The position numbers and the translations under genes were made by a program. The notes beneath the pieces are model-generated. The model searched no databases and had not been told where the DNA came from. It saw only the letters and a list, made by a program, of their open reading frames with translations. From assembly GCA_019509685.1 (NCBI GenBank), contig JAEKLU010000256.1:1-19293 (forward strand): a DNA stretch of 19,293 bases, in the 5' to 3' direction. Source of the DNA: Mesorhizobium sp. (GTDB lineage Bacteria; Pseudomonadota; Alphaproteobacteria; Rhizobiales; Rhizobiaceae). This document shows, piece after piece, positions 15,911-19,293 of this stretch. The stretch's first letter is position 1. Each line of letters opens with the position of its first letter.

Positions 15911-16708
15911 ATGACGAAGGTACTGGACATGAGACAGGCGGGCAAGGTGGCTGTTGTCACGGGGGCGGCGCGCGGCATCGGGCGCGCTTGCGCGGAACGC
16001 TTTCTGAGCGAAGGCGCGAAGGTCGTGCTCGGTGACGTCGATGCGGCGGAGCTGAAGAAATGCGCTGCCGAGATCGGCACCGACAAGACCGTCCTGGCCC
16101 TTGTCACAGACGTCAGCAAAAAAGACGAGGTCGATGCGCTGGTCGCGGCGGCGGCGGCGAAGTTCGGCCGCCTCGACATCATGGTCAACAATGCCGGTAT
16201 CGCTCCGGTCCAGGACTTTCTCGATATCAGCGAGGCCGACTATGACAGGGTTCTCGCCGTCAATTTGAAGGGTGCGTTCATGGGCACCCAGGCCGCGGCC
16301 CGCCAGATGATCGCGCAAGGCGACGGCGGCGTCATCATAAACATGTCGTCGATCAATTCGGGGCTCGCCAACCCGCGCGTCGCCACCTACGCGATCTCCA
16401 AGGGCGGCATGAACCAGGTCACCAGCACCGCGGCCGTCGCCTTCGCTCACCACGGCATCCGTGTGGTCGGTGTCGGTCCAGGCACCATCGCGACCGAGAT
16501 GGTGATGGACGGGACCTTCATCGACTCGGAGGAGATGCGCCACGCGATCCTTTCGCGCACACCGCTCGGGCGCCTCGGCACGGCGGCCGAGATCGCCTCG
16601 GTCGTGGCGTTCCTGGCCAGCGACGACGCTTCCTACATCACCGGCGAGACGATCTATCCCGACGGGGGACGCCGCGTGCTGAACTATACGGTTCCGGTCA
16701 AGGCGTGA
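15911..16708 (+). CDS. Short-chain dehydrogenase/reductase (SDR)
   Basis: This 265-residue classical SDR has the cofactor motif TGAARGIG (17-24), the structural NNAG (93-96), and active-site serine (S146/S147), Y160 and K164 (YAISK). An aspartate after strand two (GDVD, D42) suggests NAD(H) rather than NADP(H). The family oxidises alcohols or reduces ketones; a hydroxyacyl-CoA or hydroxy-acid substrate would fit the cluster. The start is uncertain. ATG at 15911 has little ribosome binding site, whereas ATG at 15929 has GAAGG 8 nt upstream and gives the shorter N-terminus MRQAGKVAVVTG. It lies 34 nt after the aldehyde dehydrogenase and 19 nt before the VOC gene. Confidence 0.92.
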   Translation: MTKVLDMRQAGKVAVVTGAARGIGRACAERFLSEGAKVVLGDVDAAELKKCAAEIGTDKTVLALVTDVSKKDEVDALVAAAAAKFGRLDIMVNNAGIAPVQDFLDISEADYDRVLAVNLKGAFMGTQAAARQMIAQGDGGVIINMSSINSGLANPRVATYAISKGGMNQVTSTAAVAFAHHGIRVVGVGPGTIATEMVMDGTFIDSEEMRHAILSRTPLGRLGTAAEIASVVAFLASDDASYITGETIYPDGGRRVLNYTVPVKA

Positions 16709-16727
16709 GAAAAACGAGGAATAGCGC

Positions 16728-17177
16728 ATGGGCAACTTCGACAAGCTGCATCACATCTGCATCGTTGTGCACGATATCGATAAGGCGCAGGCTTATTACG
16801 ACTCCATCGGTATCGGGCCATGGGAAGCCTATCCGCCGCTGGCGGAATATGAAGAACTCCAGGTGCCAAGCCCCGAGGGGTTCAAGGTGATGCAATATCG
16901 CGTCTGCAACCTGCCGAACGTTCAGCTGCAGCTATGCCAGCCAAGCCGCGATCCTTCACCGCAGCGGATCCATCTCGACACCAAGGGCGAGGGCGTCTTC
17001 CACATCGGCTTCGAGGTCCGTGACGCCGACGCGGCCGAGACCAAGGCACAAGGCGATGGGCTGTCGGTGCTGATGCGCGGGCGCCGGAAAAACCGCACCG
17101 GCTTCACCTATTACGATACGGTCGACAAGGCGGGTGTCATCCTTTTGACCCGGGCAACCAATCTGCCCGGCAAGTGA
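16728..17177 (+). CDS. VOC-superfamily protein, methylmalonyl-CoA-epimerase/glyoxalase-like
   Basis: This 149-residue vicinal-oxygen-chelate fold begins with LHHICIVVHDIDKAQAYYDSIGIGPW (7-32), the classic first half of epimerase and glyoxalase relatives. The second module has GEGVFHIGFEV, with H92 as a metal-ligand candidate. H9 and Q68 fit two further ligand positions. At the fourth, where epimerases have a glutamate near the end (GVxxE), this protein has GVILL with L140, so the metal site may be incomplete or use another residue. It may epimerise or isomerise a CoA ester of the pathway, or bind a ligand only. ATG at 16728 has GAGG 8 nt upstream. It is last in the + operon. Confidence 0.8.
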   Translation: MGNFDKLHHICIVVHDIDKAQAYYDSIGIGPWEAYPPLAEYEELQVPSPEGFKVMQYRVCNLPNVQLQLCQPSRDPSPQRIHLDTKGEGVFHIGFEVRDADAAETKAQGDGLSVLMRGRRKNRTGFTYYDTVDKAGVILLTRATNLPGK

Positions 17178-17225
17178 TCCTGCCGCGCGTTAGCATGGCG
17201 CTGGACGAGGAGGGCGGGCGACTGG

Positions 17226-17790
17226 TCAACTGCCCCGCAATTCCTCAAGCCGGTCGACCAGGAACTTACCGCTGGTGATGATGTGCATTTCCAGAAGGCC
17301 GACGGCGCGCAGCGTATCCTTGGCCTCGCACAGTTCTATGAGCTGCCAATGGTCGCGGTCGGACTGGATCTGGATCTCGGTGAGCGTCACCATCATGCGC
17401 GTGTAGCGTTCCAGCTGCTGGTAGATACGGCCCACCAATTCGATCGTCGCCTTGCGGCCGGACGGCGCGTAGAGCGTGGCGTGGAAATTCCAGTTCAGCT
17501 GGTTCGAGTACTCGCCCGTTCTGCCCTGTTCCTGGTGCTGCTTCGCGCGTTCCCGCGCAAGTGCGAGGTCGGCGTCCGTCATGCGTGGAATGGCAAGGGC
17601 CAGCAGCCAGGTTTCGATCCGCGCCCGCAATTCGTAGAGTTCGAGGATCTCCCGGAATTCGGCTGACGCCGAACTCGGTGGCCAAGTGCTCCTGCCGCAA
17701 CTGGAGATTGGCCTCGTATTCGCCCATCAGGATTTTCTGCCTGATGGCATCGGCGACCTGGGTCGAGATGGTTTTCTTCTGTACGAGCAT
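17226..17790 (-). pseudogene. GntR/FCD-family regulator broken by an internal deletion and frameshift
   Basis: The reading frame from ATG 17790 gives a GntR winged-helix start, TISTQVADAIRQKILMGEYE through HLATEFGVSRIP (to residue 46), then leaves the family. The FCD ligand-binding half (SAEFREILELYELR, NWNFHATLY, DHWQLIELCEAKDTLRAVGLLEMH) resumes in another frame and runs to a stop at 17226. The roughly 30 residues that normally link the recognition helix to the FCD domain are missing. The two frames meet at 17652-17667 in a sequence that fits both VSRIP and SAEFR. This points to a deletion of roughly 100 nt between short out-of-phase repeats. It has probably lost DNA binding and control of the neighbouring genes. 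An assembly artefact is possible. Confidence 0.75.
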
Positions 17791-17896
17791 GAGTCAGCCT
17801 GGGGCGGCGGCCTTGTTTGTTGAACGGCGCCGTTTTGATTGAAGAAGTGGACGCATAGCATCGTTGTGACGGCGATGCCATGTCGGCCGTTTCGCT

Positions 17897-19075
17897 TCAG
17901 TAGACATGTTCCTCTATGGGCTGGTTGGCGGCGATCCGTTCATAACGGAAGGCCGACAGGTCGATAGAGCGGTATTCGCCGTAAGCAATGAGGTCGCTGA
18001 CGCCCGACCCGGTAGCTGCCGCATGCATCATGCCATGGCCGCTGAAGCCGGTAGCCAGCACAAGGTTCGAGACTTCCGGATGTCGACCGATGATGCCGCT
18101 GTGGTCGAAGGTATTGTATTCGTAGAGCCCAGCCCAGGCGCGCAGCATCCGCAGCTGTTCGAACCCGGGCACTCGATGGGCCAGTGCCGGCCAGATCAAT
18201 TCGTCGAACAGATCGTAGTCCACATCCAGGCCAAAATCGTGCGGGTCGTTCTCGCGCACCGGCGGAACGCCGCACAGGAAGAGCTGACCTTCCGGCCGCA
18301 GCCACAGGCCGCTCGTGTCGAAGATGAAGGGGCAGTTCTCGATCCTTGCCGGCGTTTCGAAGACGAAGACACATCGCTTGCTCGGGACGACCGGCAGCTC
18401 GGCGCCGGCCATCCTGGCAATGCCCGCGCTCCACGGCCCGGCCGCGTTGATCACGGTGCCGACGGCAAGCCGGTCGCCATTGTCCAGCACCACCTCGCCA
18501 AGCTTGCCGGAAGACGCCATGGTCAGTCCGGTCACGGTCGCGGCAACATAGTCCACGCCCTGCGTGCGCGCCTTGCGGCGGAATGCCTGCATCAGGCCGG
18601 GGCCGTCGAACCAGCCTTCGCTGCCAAGGCCGAGAGAGCCGAGCGCGAGATCGTCCGTGTTCAGCCACGGGAAGCGTCGTGCCAGATCGACCTGCTCGAT
18701 CAGTACGGCGTCGACGCCCATATCGCGCTGGACACGGTTCTTGGCGCGTTGCGCGTCGGCCCGCTCGGGCGTCGCCAGCACGAGATAACCAGGCTCATGC
18801 AGGCCGATGTCCGCCAACTCGTCACCAATCGCAAGCCGCTTCTTTGCCTGACGCAGGAAGTCGATGCTGAACTGTGACATCGCGATGTTCGGCGCCGTGC
18901 CGAACTGCTGGCGTATGGCGCTGGTCGAGAGCGAGGACGAGGAGGCGGTGTAATAGGGATCCCGCTCGATCACCGCCATCTTGCCGTCGAAATCCGGATT
19001 GGCGGACAGGAAGTAGGCGATGGAACTGCCGACAACCCCTCCGCCGATGATCACCACGTCATCGTTTGTACCCAT
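17897..19075 (-). CDS. FAD-dependent oxidoreductase of the DAO superfamily (sarcosine-oxidase/FOXRED1-like)
   Basis: This 392-residue flavoprotein starts with DVVIIGGGVVGSSIAYFLS (6-24), the FAD-binding fold, and STSAIRQQFGTAPNI, a segment seen in FOXRED1-like and sarcosine/dimethylglycine-oxidase relatives. It ends with ATGFSGHGMMHAAATGSGVSDLI, the C-terminal FAD segment. It should oxidise an amine, N-methyl amino acid or amino acid; the exact substrate is not predictable. ATG at 19075 has GAAGAGG 4 nt upstream. An open frame to 19156 adds residues without family features. It follows the broken GntR gene on the same strand (gap of 106 nt) and may have been its regulatory target. It is the third FAD amino-acid-type oxidase in the window. 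Confidence 0.88.
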   Translation of the reverse strand: MGTNDDVVIIGGGVVGSSIAYFLSANPDFDGKMAVIERDPYYTASSSSLSTSAIRQQFGTAPNIAMSQFSIDFLRQAKKRLAIGDELADIGLHEPGYLVLATPERADAQRAKNRVQRDMGVDAVLIEQVDLARRFPWLNTDDLALGSLGLGSEGWFDGPGLMQAFRRKARTQGVDYVAATVTGLTMASSGKLGEVVLDNGDRLAVGTVINAAGPWSAGIARMAGAELPVVPSKRCVFVFETPARIENCPFIFDTSGLWLRPEGQLFLCGVPPVRENDPHDFGLDVDYDLFDELIWPALAHRVPGFEQLRMLRAWAGLYEYNTFDHSGIIGRHPEVSNLVLATGFSGHGMMHAAATGSGVSDLIAYGEYRSIDLSAFRYERIAANQPIEEHVY

Positions 19076-19189
19076 CCAGCCTCTTCCCATCCGACCAACA
19101 TGCGCTCTGACGGTGGATTGGATACTTTCGTGGCCGATCCCGCCTCTTTGACCCACTCATAACCCGATCTTTAGCGCATAAAAAGGGGT

Positions 19190-19218
19190 TTGACGCCAAA
19201 AAGAGAATACATTATCCA
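19190..19218 (+). promoter_or_regulatory. Weak promoter-like sequence reading out of the window
   Basis: TTGACG (19190-19195) is followed after 17 nt by TATCCA (19213-19218). The -35 is good and the -10 poor. It would read rightwards toward a gene beyond the window. A small CCCGGC/GCCGGG hairpin (19231-19244) lies just downstream. Otherwise 19076-19293 shows no gene. Confidence 0.25.
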
Positions 19219-19293
19219 ATTCGCCAATCACCCGGCAAGCCGGGCGGTCATGCCGAGGAATGTTCCGTGGGCCTCATCGCTCCCCGTCTCGAT

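Noticed and set aside
13236..17177. Assignment of the + operon to sulfolactate/cysteate degradation by analogy to ComDE
   Set aside because: No sulfoacetaldehyde acetyltransferase, sulfite exporter or sulfonate-specific gene is visible, and the neighbouring CoA-ester genes do not fit. I keep it only as an alternative.

Overview
The window looks like chromosomal DNA of a high-GC alphaproteobacterium of the Rhizobiales, most likely Mesorhizobium or a close relative. This rests on the base composition, a tail-less second FtsZ of the kind described in rhizobia, and a dense array of amino-acid ABC importer, FAD oxidase and CoA-ester catabolism genes. No rRNA, tRNA, CRISPR array, transposase or prophage gene was seen.

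Layout. (1) 1-332: 3' end of a class III alcohol dehydrogenase / S-(hydroxymethyl)glutathione dehydrogenase gene (+), then a gene-free stretch with two strong palindromes. (2) 713-1693 (-): ftsZ2, the bare GTPase core without linker or tail. (3) 2207-6657 (+): a polar amino-acid ABC importer operon (ATPase, periplasmic binding protein, two permeases) ending in an FAD amine/amino-acid oxidase. (4) 6707-7954 (-): a DadA-like D-amino-acid dehydrogenase, convergent with the operon. (5) 8226-13134 (-): a LysR regulator followed by acyl-CoA dehydrogenase, flavodoxin-fold quinone reductase, CaiB/BaiF CoA-transferase and MaoC/mesaconyl-CoA-hydratase-like genes. (6) 13236-17177 (+): a divergent operon encoding a two-subunit thiamine-diphosphate decarboxylase, an aldehyde dehydrogenase, an SDR dehydrogenase and a VOC-fold protein. 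(7) 17226-17790 (-): a GntR/FCD regulator broken by an internal deletion. (8) 17897-19075 (-): a third FAD amino-acid/amine oxidoreductase. The last 218 bases hold no gene.

How the parts may work together (inference). The importer brings in an amino acid or amine. FAD oxidases deaminate it to a 2-oxo acid. The decarboxylase gives an aldehyde and the aldehyde dehydrogenase a carboxylic acid. The CoA-transferase activates it, and acyl-CoA dehydrogenase, hydratase and SDR carry out a beta-oxidation-like sequence. The substrate cannot be read from the sequence. The best support that regions 5 and 6 form one system is a shared 19-bp motif (GAATWTCNNNATATCTGGT, 15 of 19 identical). It lies 75-79 nt upstream of the first enzyme gene of each divergent operon, in the same orientation relative to each gene. 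It is a good candidate for the operator of the LysR regulator encoded between them.
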